Positions 34,029 through 43,506 are shown, numbered from the stretch's first letter. The stretch is DNA of 64,000 bases from Taibaiella helva (GCF_003545695.1 NZ_QUZZ01000002.1:124001-188000), one strand, 5' to 3'. Made by a program: numbers and translations. Notes: generated from the sequence alone by a model not told the origin.

Positions 34029-35402
34029 GTTGAAAAAAGTCTGGTACACATCGCTCACTTTATTGGCCAGCCGTATTTCGATACCGAAATGGGTCTTGTC
34101 CAGGCCCTTGGCGTTGGCCTTGGGAATCACGATCATGTCCATACCCATTTTGGCAGCTTCGGCAATCCGCTGTTCGATGCGGTTCACCGCGCGGATCTCG
34201 CCGCTGAGGCCAACCTCGCCCACCAGGCATACATTGGATGGCAGCGCCACATCCTCGTAAGAAGACAGCAGGGCGCATACGATAGCCAGGTCGATCGAAG
34301 GGTCTTCTATTTTGAGCCCGCCGGCGATGTTGAGAAACACATCCTTCATGCCGAAATGAAAGCCGCCTCTTTTTTCCAGCACCGCCAGCAACAGCTGCAG
34401 GCGACGCAGGTCGAAGCCGTTGGTGGTGCGTTGGGGTGTGCCGTATACCGCCTGGGTTGCCAGCGCCTGCACCTCGATCATCATCGGGCGCAAACCCTCG
34501 ATCGCGGCTGCAATCGCAATGCCGCTCAGCGGCTCTTCGTGCTGTGTAAGCAATACTTCGGAGGGATTGGTCACGCCCCGCATACCCTGTGAGGTCATTT
34601 CATAAATGCCCAGCTCTGAAGTAGAGCCGAAGCGGTTCTTCAGGGTACGGAGAATGCGGTAAGCGTAGTGGCGGTCGCCTTCAAATTGCAGCACGGTATC
34701 CACCATATGCTCCAGTATCTTGGGCCCTGCAATGGCGCCGTCTTTGGTGATGTGGCCGATAATGCAGACAGGCGTATGCGTTTGCTTGGCAAAACGCTGC
34801 AGCTCCGCAGCACATTCCCTTACCTGGGATACACTGCCCGGTGCGCTTTCGATATAAGGCGATTCTAGGGTCTGGATCGAATCGATGATCACCCATTGCG
34901 GCCTTATCTTTTTGATCTCCTGGAAAATGGTGCTGGTATCGGTGGCGGTAAGCAGGTACAGGTTCTCGTTCTTCATGCTTACCCTTTCGGCGCGCATTTT
35001 GATCTGGTGCGCACTTTCTTCGCCGGAAACATACAGCGTCTTTCCCTGTGTCCACTGCATAGCACATTGCAGGAACAAGGTCGATTTGCCGATGCCCGGC
35101 TCGCCTGCCACCAGCACGACCGAACCCTGCACCAGGCCACCGCCCAGCGTGCGGTTGAGCTCCCCGTCGGGCAGGAGCATACGCGTCTCTTCTTCGGCAA
35201 CGATGGACTCGATGCTTTTGGCTTTGCCCGTATCCTTGCGCTCTTCGGTCCATAGCTCCGTTACGGAAGCTTTGCCATTAACAGGCTTATCTATTTTTTC
35301 TTCTACAAAAGTATTCCACGCGCCGCAGGAAGGACATTTGCCGGCCCACTTCGGGCTTTCGAAGCCGCATTCCTGGCAAAAAAAAGCAGTCTTGTTTTTC
35401 AA
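34026..35402 (-). CDS. radA: DNA repair protein RadA
   Basis: 458 residues, standard length. The N-terminal zinc ribbon has C9, C12, C23 and C26 (CQECGF...CPSCGAW). The RecA-like ATPase has Walker A GEPGIGKST and the RadA-specific KNRFG motif (KNRFGSTSELGIYEM). The C-terminal Lon-like domain follows (CLVGEVGLSGEIRAV). RadA promotes branch migration and processing of recombination intermediates. Complete and apparently intact. Confidence 0.97.
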   Translation of the reverse strand: MKNKTAFFCQECGFESPKWAGKCPSCGAWNTFVEEKIDKPVNGKASVTELWTEERKDTGKAKSIESIVAEEETRMLLPDGELNRTLGGGLVQGSVVLVAGEPGIGKSTLFLQCAMQWTQGKTLYVSGEESAHQIKMRAERVSMKNENLYLLTATDTSTIFQEIKKIRPQWVIIDSIQTLESPYIESAPGSVSQVRECAAELQRFAKQTHTPVCIIGHITKDGAIAGPKILEHMVDTVLQFEGDRHYAYRILRTLKNRFGSTSELGIYEMTSQGMRGVTNPSEVLLTQHEEPLSGIAIAAAIEGLRPMMIEVQALATQAVYGTPQRTTNGFDLRRLQLLLAVLEKRGGFHFGMKDVFLNIAGGLKIEDPSIDLAIVCALLSSYEDVALPSNVCLVGEVGLSGEIRAVNRIEQRIAEAAKMGMDMIVIPKANAKGLDKTHFGIEIRLANKVSDVYQTFFN

Positions 35403-35774
35403 TTGAATTCATTTAAACATCGGCATAGCCAATAAGCATGCAAGTTACCGATTCCGGCAGATTAATCGGGGATCAGGCTGGAAAGTAGAAGGAATGCAGC
35501 ACTACAGGATCAGGTATATGCTCTGCTGGTCTAGCCGGGCCGTTCAGGCTGCTATGCATCCCGACCGGCCCGGCCGCGCAGGAATGAAGGTTTGTAGCAA
35601 AATAACCATTCATGAAATTGCTCTGTAGGAGCAAAACGTTTCGTAACCAGGTAACTAAAATCCGGCAAGCCGTTCAGGCCGCCATTGCGTTCCGGCCAAT
35701 ACAGGCGTGACGAAGGCGAAACCGTTGAAAACAATATTCAGGCAATTGAAAAAGGTAGGCGTACCTCGCGAATA
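35403..35774. other. Intergenic region with a probable dispersed Bacteroidota repeat
   Basis: No gene. The segment near 35575-35650, containing GAATGAAGGTTTGTAGCAAA and a GCTC-TGTAG-GAGC hairpin (35620-35632), resembles an intergenic repeat I have seen in other Bacteroidota genomes. A 60-codon minus-strand frame over it is not considered a gene. Confidence 0.4.
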
Positions 35775-36551
35775 TTATACGCCGCTGCTATAGGTCACAA
35801 TGATTTCGGCTTCCGTACTGCGGATCGAAATGTTGGAATAGCCGCCTTCTTCCCAGCCCACTTTGATTTCGTCGAGCCAGAGACCGTTCTCGTGTGTGTA
35901 CCGTACCTCCCAGGTGTATTCCTGGCCCTGCGCGTCTTTGGTTGTGTATTTACCTTCCTTCAGCTCAGGGCTGGTTTTGAATACCGGGGCGAAATCGCTC
36001 AATCCCCTGACCAGGTTGTATACCGTTACGACCGTCTGCCCCGGAAACTGCAGCGATTCGGCCATATATTCATAACCGCTGAAATCGCTGTGCACCATGC
36101 CGTTCTTATACAGCTGGCGGGTCACGGAAATACCTCCTTCAGAAATATTCTCCTGTTTTTCTTCCCTGACCAGTGCAGCACCGGCTACGGGAGACAACTG
36201 CGCGACATAGCTTTTCATGTTTTTGGTACCGGCCTTGGGCGGCTGTATGCCGGAGAGATAGGCTTCGGCCACATAACCCAGGGTATCTTTATATTTTACC
36301 TTCCGCCAGTAGCCGGGCAGACCGCCAAGCACTACCTGCTGTGTGGCCAGGGTATCATCGCTCATGTTCATAGCGGTGAGCCGGGTGCCATAGGGAATAC
36401 GGGTAAGCACTTTTGCTTTGTCGCCCGGCCCCTGGCGCAGGCTGAGGCCCGCGCTGGCCGTGCTGTACATCGTTTGTTGCGCCGAAAGCGTGCCGATAGC
36501 GCCAAGGAGGAGAAAAGCGGCAATGCCGGTGATACGGTTCCGTGTTTTCAT
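35775..36551 (-). CDS. Secreted protein with bacterial SH3-like domain
   Basis: 258 residues with a signal peptide (MKTRNRITGIAAFLLLGAIGTLSAQ). About residues 28-100 fit an SH3b domain: TASAGLSLRQGPGDKAKVLTRIP, then YWRKVKYKDTLGYVAEAYL. The C-terminal half (about 130-258) has beta strands and Trp/Tyr-rich motifs without a known family (YTWEVRYTHENGLWLDEIKVGWEEGG). SH3b domains typically bind peptidoglycan or peptides outside the cell. Single gene. Confidence 0.82.
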   Translation of the reverse strand: MKTRNRITGIAAFLLLGAIGTLSAQQTMYSTASAGLSLRQGPGDKAKVLTRIPYGTRLTAMNMSDDTLATQQVVLGGLPGYWRKVKYKDTLGYVAEAYLSGIQPPKAGTKNMKSYVAQLSPVAGAALVREEKQENISEGGISVTRQLYKNGMVHSDFSGYEYMAESLQFPGQTVVTVYNLVRGLSDFAPVFKTSPELKEGKYTTKDAQGQEYTWEVRYTHENGLWLDEIKVGWEEGGYSNISIRSTEAEIIVTYSSGV

Positions 36552-36817
36552 GTCGCTAAGATAGGGAAGTTCCTATAAACTCAGCGGGCGGTACGGGGTG
36601 CCTTTTGCCTTATGAACAGGCTTGTGATCGCAGTACTAAAATGGGATCAGGCGGAAAAGTTGGGGAATGTAATTAAGCATATCCTGATAAAAATCCGGGG
36701 CATCAATTCAGAGCCAAAAAGAGGGAACGCTTCAGTCCTTATCACCTCATTCTACACACTTCTGTAATCCCCAAGCTTTCCCTTTGATTCGTTAAAATAG
36801 CGCCGGCAAATCCGAAA

Positions 36818-36853
36818 ACAAAAAAATAACCGTCCCGGGGAAACCAGGACGGT
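36818..36853 (-). terminator. Orphan intrinsic terminator
   Basis: Stem ACCGTCC/GGACGGT (36829-36835, 36847-36853) with an 11-base loop and a long U-run on the minus strand. No gene ends just upstream of it. Confidence 0.6.
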
Positions 36854-37103
36854 ATCTTACTAACCCATTAAATTCACTAGTATGACTACAAAAATAAGCT
36901 TCTGATCAGAATAAACGAAATTGAATTTATCAATGTTGCCTATAAGGTAAAAAGAAGAGATTTACAATTAATTAAAGTATTGATTTTTAATGATTTTAAA
37001 TCTATTATTTGAACTTAAAAAGCAGATATCGGCTTCTCTTTTGCTGCGGAACGTTAATTCGGGAAAGGCTAAGGTATATCCCGGCCCGCTTTGAACGGTG
37101 AGA

Positions 37104-37131
37104 CAAAAAAACCGGCGGAATTTTCCGCCGG
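37104..37131 (-). terminator. Rho-independent terminator of icd
   Basis: Perfect 9 bp stem CCGGCGGAA/TTCCGCCGG with a U7 run on the minus strand, 27 bases after the icd stop. Confidence 0.88.
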
Positions 37132-37158
37132 CCAATAAGAAATGAATCCAGTACTTTG

Positions 37159-38514
37159 CTATAGCTCTGCTTTCTTCAGGATCACAGGCGATATATTCAG
37201 TCCCATATTGCGGATGATCTCGCCGGCAAATTCGCTGGTCTTCAGCAGGGTGGCATCGGTCATCAGGTTGTAGAAGTCGATGGTCACGGTTTTGCGCATG
37301 ATGGTAGCGCTGAGGCCGCCGGTAATGAGCTCTGCCGCTTCGTGCCAGCCCAGGTATTCCAGCAGCATCACGCCGCTGAGAATAAGGGAAGAGGGGTTCA
37401 TAGTATCGGTATTGGCAAAGCGGGGCGCCGTACCATGAGTCGCTTCGAAAATAGCGTGCCCGCTGTTATAGTTGATATTGGCTCCAGGCGCAATGCCGAT
37501 GCCGCCCACGGCAGCAGCCAGGGCGTCGGAAATATAATCGCCGTTGAGGTTGAGCGTGGCCACTACAGAGTAGTCTTTAGGCGCCAGCAGTATCTGCTGC
37601 AGGAAATTGTCGGCGATCACATCGTTCACCAGTATCTTGCCGTTGCTCTTCGCCTGGCGCAGCGCCTCGTTAGCTTCTTTCTCGCCTTTCTCCTTTTTGA
37701 TGCTTTCCCATTCGTCCCAGGTAAATACCTTATCGGCAAATTCGGTACGGGCCAGCTCATAGCCCCAGTTTTTGAAGCCGCCTTCGGTGTACTTCATAAT
37801 ATTGCCTTTGTGCACCAGGGTCACCGTAGGCTTATGATGGCTGATGGCATATTCGATTGATGCACGTACCAGGCGTTCTGAGCCTTCTTTGGAAACGGGT
37901 TTTACGCCGAAGGACGAAGTCTCGGGGAAACGGATCTGGGTAACGCCCATTTCTTCGAGCAGGAATTTTTTGAATTTTTCGGCTTCCGGTGTACCGGTCT
38001 TGTATTCGATGCCGGCATAGATGTCTTCGGTATTTTCCCGGAAGATCACCATGTCCACCCATTCGGGATGCTTTACCGGCGAAGGAACACCCTGGAACCA
38101 ACGTACAGGACGCAGGCACACATAGAGGTCGAGCGTCTGACGCAGCGCTACATTGAGCGAGCGGATACCGCCGCCGATAGGTGTGGTCAGCGGACCTTTG
38201 ATCGATACCAGGTATTCTTTGGCAATTTCCAGGCTTTCTTCCGGCAGCCATTCGCCGGTTTGGTTGAAGGCTTTTTCACCAGCCAGTATCTCTTTCCAAT
38301 GGATTTTGCGGGTGCCGTCGTAGGCTTTTTCCACTGCTGCATCCAGCACCTTTACGGAAGCCCGCCAGATATCGGGACCAATGCCGTCGCCTTCGATATA
38401 AGGGATAATGGGCTGTGCCGGAACGTTCAGCTTATTATCGGGACCCATGGTGATCTTTTCGCCTGAAGCCGCGTGGAAAGAGGTATGAGTGGTGGCTGTA
38501 TTTTCGCCTGTCAT
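37159..38514 (-). CDS. icd: Isocitrate dehydrogenase (NADP-type)
   Basis: 451 residues from the ATG at 38514. The longer frame to 38586 adds a stretch unlike the family, so the inner start is preferred. Substrate motifs are complete: [20 protein letters not shown] with the regulatory Ser, [10 protein letters not shown], and [13 protein letters not shown]. The cofactor loop reads [17 protein letters not shown] and the later segment [11 protein letters not shown], which differ from E. coli (KY and Y/R at these places). It oxidises isocitrate to 2-oxoglutarate in the TCA cycle. Transcribed alone, divergent from the MlaD-like gene. Confidence 0.95.
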   Translation of the reverse strand: MTGENTATTHTSFHAASGEKITMGPDNKLNVPAQPIIPYIEGDGIGPDIWRASVKVLDAAVEKAYDGTRKIHWKEILAGEKAFNQTGEWLPEESLEIAKEYLVSIKGPLTTPIGGGIRSLNVALRQTLDLYVCLRPVRWFQGVPSPVKHPEWVDMVIFRENTEDIYAGIEYKTGTPEAEKFKKFLLEEMGVTQIRFPETSSFGVKPVSKEGSERLVRASIEYAISHHKPTVTLVHKGNIMKYTEGGFKNWGYELARTEFADKVFTWDEWESIKKEKGEKEANEALRQAKSNGKILVNDVIADNFLQQILLAPKDYSVVATLNLNGDYISDALAAAVGGIGIAPGANINYNSGHAIFEATHGTAPRFANTDTMNPSSLILSGVMLLEYLGWHEAAELITGGLSATIMRKTVTIDFYNLMTDATLLKTSEFAGEIIRNMGLNISPVILKKAEL

Positions 38515-38628
38515 GATAGAAAACTGTTTTTGAATTTGAGGCGTAAAATTACGCATTTGCGGCCGTATTTTTTGCCTGAAAATCAAAAGAATTGAAGGCT
38601 TCGATTCTTAACAGCACCTTAAACTTAA

Positions 38629-38661
38629 TTGGTCCGGGAATTGTATTATTAATTACTTTTG
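38629..38661 (+). promoter_or_regulatory. Promoter of the MlaD-like gene
   Basis: TTG at 38629-38631 and TACTTTTG at 38654-38661, spaced 22 bases, fit the Bacteroidota -33/-7 consensus. The start codon is 20 bases downstream. Confidence 0.5.
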
Positions 38662-38681
38662 GCAAACAAATACAATCATCT

Positions 38682-39638
38682 ATGGCCCTTAAAATGAAAA
38701 ATGAGGTTAAGATCGGAATATTAGTTGCAGCAACCATTACCATATTTATCCTTGGCTTCAATTTTCTCCGCGGCCGGGGCGTTTTTTCTTCAGATAAATC
38801 TTATTACACTTACTACGATAATGTGCAGGGCCTGCAGGAAGCGGCAGTAGTGCAGCTGAAGGGCTATGCTGTGGGTAAAGTTTCGAAAATCGAGCTGCAG
38901 CCCGACCGCAAGATCAAGGTTACGTTCCAGCTGAATAAAGAGATAAAAGTGCCGAAGGGTACAGTGGCGCAGCTCGCCGCGGGCGATCTCATCTCTGGTA
39001 CCAAGCTGATCAGCCTGCAGATGACAAACGACCCTGCCCTGCTGCCTCCTGGCAGCTTCATCCAGGGCAAAGCCTCGCAGGGGATACTGGACAATCTCGG
39101 CGACCAGGTGTCGCCGCTGGTCGGTGTGGTGCAGCATACCGTGGTTACGCTCGATACCTTGCTGAATACCGTCAATAACATTATCAACGACGACACGCGC
39201 AAGCACCTCAACAGCAGCTTTGCCTCGCTGGAAGTAACCCTGCAGCAGCTTTCCGGGCTGGCATCGCAACTGAATGCCCAAAGCGGCAATCTCGCCGGCG
39301 TGATCAGCAATGCCAACAGCATTACCGGCAACCTGGCGAGCAGCAATGCAAAGATCTCCAATACTCTGAACAACCTTGAGACGTTTTCCACTTCGTTAAA
39401 CAATGCGCCTATACAGCAAACCGTAGAAGAGCTGCAGCGCACAGCAGCCGCGCTGCAGGGCATTGTCGCCAAGATCAATGATAACAATGGCAGCCTTGGT
39501 ATGATGCTGAGCGATAAAAAGCTCTACAATAACCTGACCAGCACGCTGGGCAGTCTCGATGTGCTGCTGACCGATCTGAAAGCGCATCCCGCCAAGTATA
39601 TCAACGTTTCGGTATTCGGCCGCAAGGCTAAGGATTAA
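38682..39638 (+). CDS. MlaD/MCE-family lipid transport protein
   Basis: 318 residues from the ATG at 38682; the ATG at 38694 (MKNEVKIGILVAA) is almost as likely. One N-terminal membrane helix precedes the MCE domain (about 38-120: YYTYYDNVQGLQEAAVVQLKGYAVGKVSKIEL, TVAQLAAGDLISGTKLISL). A long helical region with regular Asn/Leu-rich heptads follows (about 150-270) that would form the tube or needle seen in longer MCE proteins. It probably carries phospholipids between membranes with an MlaE permease and MlaF ATPase, neither of which is adjacent. Confidence 0.9.
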   Translation: MALKMKNEVKIGILVAATITIFILGFNFLRGRGVFSSDKSYYTYYDNVQGLQEAAVVQLKGYAVGKVSKIELQPDRKIKVTFQLNKEIKVPKGTVAQLAAGDLISGTKLISLQMTNDPALLPPGSFIQGKASQGILDNLGDQVSPLVGVVQHTVVTLDTLLNTVNNIINDDTRKHLNSSFASLEVTLQQLSGLASQLNAQSGNLAGVISNANSITGNLASSNAKISNTLNNLETFSTSLNNAPIQQTVEELQRTAAALQGIVAKINDNNGSLGMMLSDKKLYNNLTSTLGSLDVLLTDLKAHPAKYINVSVFGRKAKD

Positions 39639-39662
39639 ACAGGCGGCTGTGGCGCAGAAAAG

Positions 39663-39696
39663 AAAAAATGATCCGGCTATGGCCGGATCATTTTTT
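39663..39696. terminator. Bidirectional-looking terminator of the MlaD-like gene
   Basis: 15 bp perfect stem AAAAAATGATCCGGC/GCCGGATCATTTTTT with loop TATG, 24 bases after the stop, ending in a T-run. Confidence 0.88.
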
Positions 39697-39708
39697 CTTT
39701 TTTCATTT

Positions 39709-39729
39709 AAATGCAACTATGTTGCATTT
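39709..39729. promoter_or_regulatory. Operator-like palindrome in front of the flavoprotein gene
   Basis: Perfect 9 bp arms AAATGCAAC/GTTGCATTT around TAT. It lies just upstream of the -7 element at 39735-39742 and covers the place where the -33 box should be, as expected for a repressor site. No regulator gene is adjacent. Confidence 0.6.
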
Positions 39730-39734
39730 GTGTT

Positions 39735-39742
39735 TATCTTTG
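39735..39742 (+). promoter_or_regulatory. -7 promoter element of the flavoprotein gene
   Basis: TATCTTTG, exact TAnnTTTG, 24 bases upstream of the start codon and 5 bases after the palindrome. Confidence 0.5.
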
Positions 39743-39766
39743 CAGCGGACAAATTTTAATTCAGCT

Positions 39767-40699
39767 ATGGAACATAACCAGGATTACGAAGTGATCATTG
39801 TGGGGGGCAGCTATGCGGGCCTTTCGGCGGCGCTGGCCCTGGGCAGGGCTTTGCGCCGGGTGCTTGTGATCGATGCGGGAGCGCCCTGCAACCGCAATAC
39901 ACCGCAATCGCACAATTTCATTACACACGACGGCACGCCGCCGGCCGTGATCGGGCAGATCGCCCGGTCGCAGGTATGGTTTTACCAGACGGTTCAATGG
40001 AAAGAAGGCCATGTGAGCGCGCTGGCGCAAACAGAAGCGGGTTTCCTGGCAACGCTGGAAAGCGGGGAAACCTTCTCCGCGGCTAAAGTATTGCTGGCTA
40101 CGGGCGTGAAGGACCTGTTGCCGGATATACCGGGGTTTGCCGAATCTTGGGGCATTTCGGTACTGCACTGCCCCTACTGTCACGGCTACGAAGTAAGGGG
40201 CAGGAATACCGCTATACTGGCCAATGGCGCTATGGCGCTTGAAATGGCAAAGCTGATCCGTCACTGGACCGGCAAGCTGCAGCTGCTTACCGATGGCCCT
40301 TCTACCATACCGGAGGCCGACAGGGCAGTGCTGGAAACCAACGGGATCAAGGTGACGGAAAAACGGATCAGCCGGATCGAGCACCAGGCGGGCCACCTGG
40401 ACGGTATTGTATTTGATGACGGCAGCAGGCTGGCCCTGGAAGTCATGTATGCCCGGGTACCCCTGGCACAGCAGCTGGATGTGGCCGGCCAGCTGGGCTG
40501 CGCGCTGAACCCTGCAGGATTGATAACGGTAGATGACATGCGGCAGACTTCTGTGCCCGGTCTTTATGCGGCCGGCGACAACAGCATACAGGCGCGTTCC
40601 GTAGCAGCAGCGGCAGGGGCGGGTAACTTTGCCGGCGCTGCTATTAACCGGCAGCTGATCGAAGAGCATTTCCTCGCCACCGGACGTATGGACGGATAG
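39767..40699 (+). CDS. Thioredoxin-reductase-like NAD(P)/FAD-dependent oxidoreductase
   Basis: 310 residues from the ATG at 39767; the frame extends upstream through the promoter. The FAD-binding Rossmann motif is VIIVGGSYAGLSAAL, the redox-active disulfide is HCPYCHGYEVRG, a central NAD(P) fold follows, and the C-terminal FAD motif is LYAAGDNS. The layout matches TrxB-like proteins common in Bacteroidota, although the CPYC motif and short central domain differ from true thioredoxin reductases (CATC). The electron acceptor is unknown. The palindromic operator suggests tight repression, perhaps by a redox- or ligand-sensing factor encoded elsewhere. Confidence 0.9.
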   Translation: MEHNQDYEVIIVGGSYAGLSAALALGRALRRVLVIDAGAPCNRNTPQSHNFITHDGTPPAVIGQIARSQVWFYQTVQWKEGHVSALAQTEAGFLATLESGETFSAAKVLLATGVKDLLPDIPGFAESWGISVLHCPYCHGYEVRGRNTAILANGAMALEMAKLIRHWTGKLQLLTDGPSTIPEADRAVLETNGIKVTEKRISRIEHQAGHLDGIVFDDGSRLALEVMYARVPLAQQLDVAGQLGCALNPAGLITVDDMRQTSVPGLYAAGDNSIQARSVAAAAGAGNFAGAAINRQLIEEHFLATGRMDG

Positions 40700-40723
40700 G
40701 TACCTAAATATTGTCCTTAATAC

Positions 40724-40758
40724 AAAAAGAGCTATCCCGGTAAAGGACAGCTCTTTTT
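40724..40758. terminator. Shared terminator of the flavoprotein and cold-shock genes
   Basis: 10 bp arms AAAAAGAGCT/AGCTCTTTTT, extended inside by TCC/GGA with a bulge; T-runs on both strands. It lies between convergent genes. Confidence 0.82.
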
Positions 40759-40787
40759 GGTGCTGCAAAGGTGTAGATATGTTTGGA

Positions 40788-40982
40788 TCAGATAACGGTT
40801 ACGTTAACTGCATTCAGACCTTTTTTGCCATTTTTTACTTCGAAGGTAACCTTATCGTTTTCCCTGATCCTGGCACCTTGAAGGTCGGAAACATGGACAA
40901 AAACGTCGGGGCCGCCGTCGTCGGGTTTAATGAAGCCAAATCCCTTGGTCTCATTGAAGAATTTTACTGTACCTTCTTGCAT
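40788..40982 (-). CDS. Cold-shock domain protein (CspA family)
   Basis: 64 residues from the ATG at 40982 (an ATG three codons earlier is also possible). Complete OB fold with RNP1 KGFGFI and RNP2 VFVHV. It shares the [18 protein letters not shown] start with the 25.1 kb copy but differs in the C-terminal half (FEVKNGKKGLNAVNVTVI), so the two are paralogues. It probably acts as an RNA chaperone in cold or growth transitions. Confidence 0.95.
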   Translation of the reverse strand: MQEGTVKFFNETKGFGFIKPDDGGPDVFVHVSDLQGARIRENDKVTFEVKNGKKGLNAVNVTVI

Positions 40983-41306
40983 TGTGTTCAAATGAAATAA
41001 TGAATAATGCCCGAAAGTACCGGAAAAAGCCTAAATGAAATCATAAATCCATATGCCTGGGAGACTTACCGGTGAAAACCTGCCATCGCGGAAATAAACG
41101 GCTAGGCGGCAACGACCTGCTGAAGATGAATATAGGAAGGCTACCCAACGGTGTCTATTTGCTTAACCTGAACTTTAGCCGGGAAGGAAACAAAGTAACA
41201 AAATTTGTAAAGAGCAGGTAGTTTTTTGGTGAAAGGACCAGGAAAACAATAAAAAAAAACCGCTTTCTTTTGAAAGCGGTTTTTTTTATTGTCAAATAAT
41301 GATCGA
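40983..41306. other. Intergenic region between the cold-shock gene and atpA
   Basis: 324 bases. It contains the atpA terminator at its right end and the presumed long leader of the cold-shock gene at its left. No gene and no remnant of atpG are visible. Confidence 0.55.
41249..41290 (-). terminator. Strong terminator ending the ATP synthase operon
   Basis: Stem AACCGCTTTC/GAAAGCGGTT with TTTT loop, extended by A8/T8 tracts on both sides, 16 bases after the atpA stop. Confidence 0.9.
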
Positions 41307-42884
41307 TTATTTGAACTGAGGGATCAGGCCCTGAGCCAGGGATACCATTTTGCTCAGTCCTTCTTCAGGCAGGTTGCCTTTCTTGAACTCGGCGAGCAGC
41401 TGCGGCATCTTGGTCTCCAGCTCCATCAGGAAGGCCTCTTCAAAGGCTTTCACATTTTTCACCGGTACTTCGCGCAGCAGGTTATTGGTACCCAGGTAGA
41501 TGATCGCGATCTGCTTTTCTACAGGGTAGGGGTTGAACTGTGTTTGCTTCAGGATCTCCACGTTACGGGCGCCTTTGTCGATTACGGTTTTGGTTGCCGC
41601 ATCGAGGTCGCCACCGAATTTGGAAAAGGCTTCCATCTCGCGGTACAGGGCCTGGTCAAGCTTCAGGGTACCCGATACTTTCTTCATGGATTTGATCTGG
41701 GCGCTACCACCTACGCGGCTTACGGAGATACCCACGTTGATCGCAGGGCGGATACCGGCGTTGAACAGGTTACTTTCCAGGAAGATCTGGCCATCGGTAA
41801 TGGAGATCACGTTGGTCGGGATGTAAGCGGATACGTCACCGGCTTGTGTTTCGATGATCGGCAGGGCGGTAAGGCTACCACCGCCTTTCACCATATGACG
41901 GATACTTTCAGGAAGATCATTCATGTTCTTCACGATCGCGTCGTTGTTGATCACTTTCGCAGCGCGCTCGAGCAGACGGCTGTGCAGGTAGAATACGTCG
42001 CCGGGATAAGCTTCACGACCGGGCGGACGGCGCAGCAGCAGGGATACCTCACGGTAAGCCACAGCTTGCTTGGACAGGTCATCATATACTACCAGGGCAG
42101 GACGTCCGGTATCGCGGAAGAACTCGCCGATAGCAGCGCCGGCAAAGGGTGCATAGAACTGAAGGGGAGCGGGATCGGAGGCGGAAGCGCACACAACCGT
42201 AGTGTAGGCCATAGCGCCGTTCTCTTCCAGGGTTTTCATCACACCGGCTACGGTAGATGCCTTCTGGCCGATGGCTACATAGATACAGTATACAGGCTTG
42301 CCTGCTTCAAAAAATTCTTTCTGGTTGATGATGGTATCGAGACAGATCGCGGTCTTACCGGTACCACGGTCACCGATCACCAGCTCACGCTGGCCACGTC
42401 CGATGGGGATCATGGCGTCGATCGATTTGATACCGGTCTGCAGCGGCTCTTTTACGGGCTCACGGAACAATACGCCGGGCGCTTTACGCTCGATCGGCAT
42501 TTCATACAGCTCACCGCTGATGGGGCCTTTACCGTCTATGGGCTCACCAAGGGTGTTTACCACGCGGCCGATAAGGCCTTCACCTACTTTAATGGATGCG
42601 ATCTTGCCGGTACGGCGCACTTTGGAACCTTCTTTGATCGCGTCGCTTTCACCCATCAGTACCACACCCACATTGTCTTCTTCCAGGTTCAGGGCGATCG
42701 CCTTGGTACCATCTTCAAATTCTACCAGCTCGCCCTGGCGCACACCGCCCAGGCCGTAAACGCGGGCAATACCGTCGCCTACCTGCAGTACCGTTCCTAC
42801 TTCTTCAAGATCGGCAGAGCCGTTAAAGTTGCTTAACTGTTGGCGCAATATCGCCGATATTTCATCCGGTTTGATCTCAACCAT
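41307..42884 (-). CDS. atpA: ATP synthase subunit alpha
   Basis: 525 residues, slightly longer than the usual ~505 because of an insert near residue 195-205. Walker A is [10 protein letters not shown], followed by [12 protein letters not shown], the nucleotide-site signature [17 protein letters not shown] and the arginine-finger region. It is the non-catalytic nucleotide-binding subunit of F1 in the cytoplasm. It is the last gene of atpB-E-F-H-A, 61 bases after atpH, and is followed at once by a strong terminator rather than by atpG. Confidence 0.97.
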   Translation of the reverse strand: MVEIKPDEISAILRQQLSNFNGSADLEEVGTVLQVGDGIARVYGLGGVRQGELVEFEDGTKAIALNLEEDNVGVVLMGESDAIKEGSKVRRTGKIASIKVGEGLIGRVVNTLGEPIDGKGPISGELYEMPIERKAPGVLFREPVKEPLQTGIKSIDAMIPIGRGQRELVIGDRGTGKTAICLDTIINQKEFFEAGKPVYCIYVAIGQKASTVAGVMKTLEENGAMAYTTVVCASASDPAPLQFYAPFAGAAIGEFFRDTGRPALVVYDDLSKQAVAYREVSLLLRRPPGREAYPGDVFYLHSRLLERAAKVINNDAIVKNMNDLPESIRHMVKGGGSLTALPIIETQAGDVSAYIPTNVISITDGQIFLESNLFNAGIRPAINVGISVSRVGGSAQIKSMKKVSGTLKLDQALYREMEAFSKFGGDLDAATKTVIDKGARNVEILKQTQFNPYPVEKQIAIIYLGTNNLLREVPVKNVKAFEEAFLMELETKMPQLLAEFKKGNLPEEGLSKMVSLAQGLIPQFK

Positions 42885-42945
42885 TTTCTATAGGAATTAA
42901 AAAAGTAAAATGAATTGTTGTTTTTGCTCTTGTTGCTCCTGCCGT

Positions 42946-43506
42946 TTACAGATCGGCAATGAACAGGTTTTTGGTAAACTGGTTCCTGACGTCGTTCAGG
43001 TCTCTCCTGATGCTGGCATCAAACAGCTTGTCGTCCACTTCCAGGGTGAAGCCGCCGATCAGGTCCTCGTTCACAAAGGTGTTCAGCTCCACATGTCCGT
43101 CGGCGATAGAAGCGGTTACTTTATCAAAGATCAGCTTTTTCACGTTATCATCAATGGCTACTGCAGTAGTGAGGTTAACGGTACGGATGTTCTTCAGCTC
43201 TTTGTATTGTGCAGAGAACGCATCGACGATCTCGGGCAGGTAGAACTCCCGTCCCTTGTTCACCAGCAGGTTGATGAAGGCCATAGTGACCGCCTGTATC
43301 TTACCATCCAGCACCGCGCGCAGGATAGCCATTTTTTTATCTGATTTTACCACCGGGCTTTTCAGCATCAGCACAAAGTCGTGGTTGCCCTGGCAGATCT
43401 GCTGTATCAGCTCCATATCATCCAGTACCGCTTCCAGGGCGTTTTGTTCCTGGGCGATGTCGATCAGCGATTTGGCATACCTGGATGCGAGACGGGGATT
43501 TTGCAT
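42946..43506 (-). CDS. atpH: ATP synthase subunit delta
   Basis: 186 residues. The N-terminal helical bundle (NPRLASRYAKSLIDIAQEQ) and C-terminal motif (NEDLIGGFTLEVDDKLFDASIRRDL) match the delta/OSCP family. It links F1 alpha to the peripheral stalk b subunit. Its place between atpF and atpA is the standard order. 50 bases separate it from atpF. Confidence 0.93.
   Translation of the reverse strand: MQNPRLASRYAKSLIDIAQEQNALEAVLDDMELIQQICQGNHDFVLMLKSPVVKSDKKMAILRAVLDGKIQAVTMAFINLLVNKGREFYLPEIVDAFSAQYKELKNIRTVNLTTAVAIDDNVKKLIFDKVTASIADGHVELNTFVNEDLIGGFTLEVDDKLFDASIRRDLNDVRNQFTKNLFIADL

Larger units (their letters stand above)
36552..37158. other. Long intergenic region downstream of icd with two terminators
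   Basis: No protein gene. It holds the icd terminator (37104-37131) and a second minus-strand terminator (36818-36853) about 250 bases further on, with AT-rich sequence between them (about 36855-37020). On the plus strand an 8-codon frame (MTTKISF) starts at 36881. A short minus-strand transcript ending at 36818 is possible. Confidence 0.45.

Noticed and set aside
32919-34592. 557-codon frame antisense to serC and radA
   Set aside because: It spans two well-identified genes and the promoter between them, so it is a shadow of codon bias.
41289-42836. 515-codon open frame antisense to atpA
   Set aside because: It mirrors atpA exactly, has no domain and results from codon bias of the highly conserved alpha subunit.
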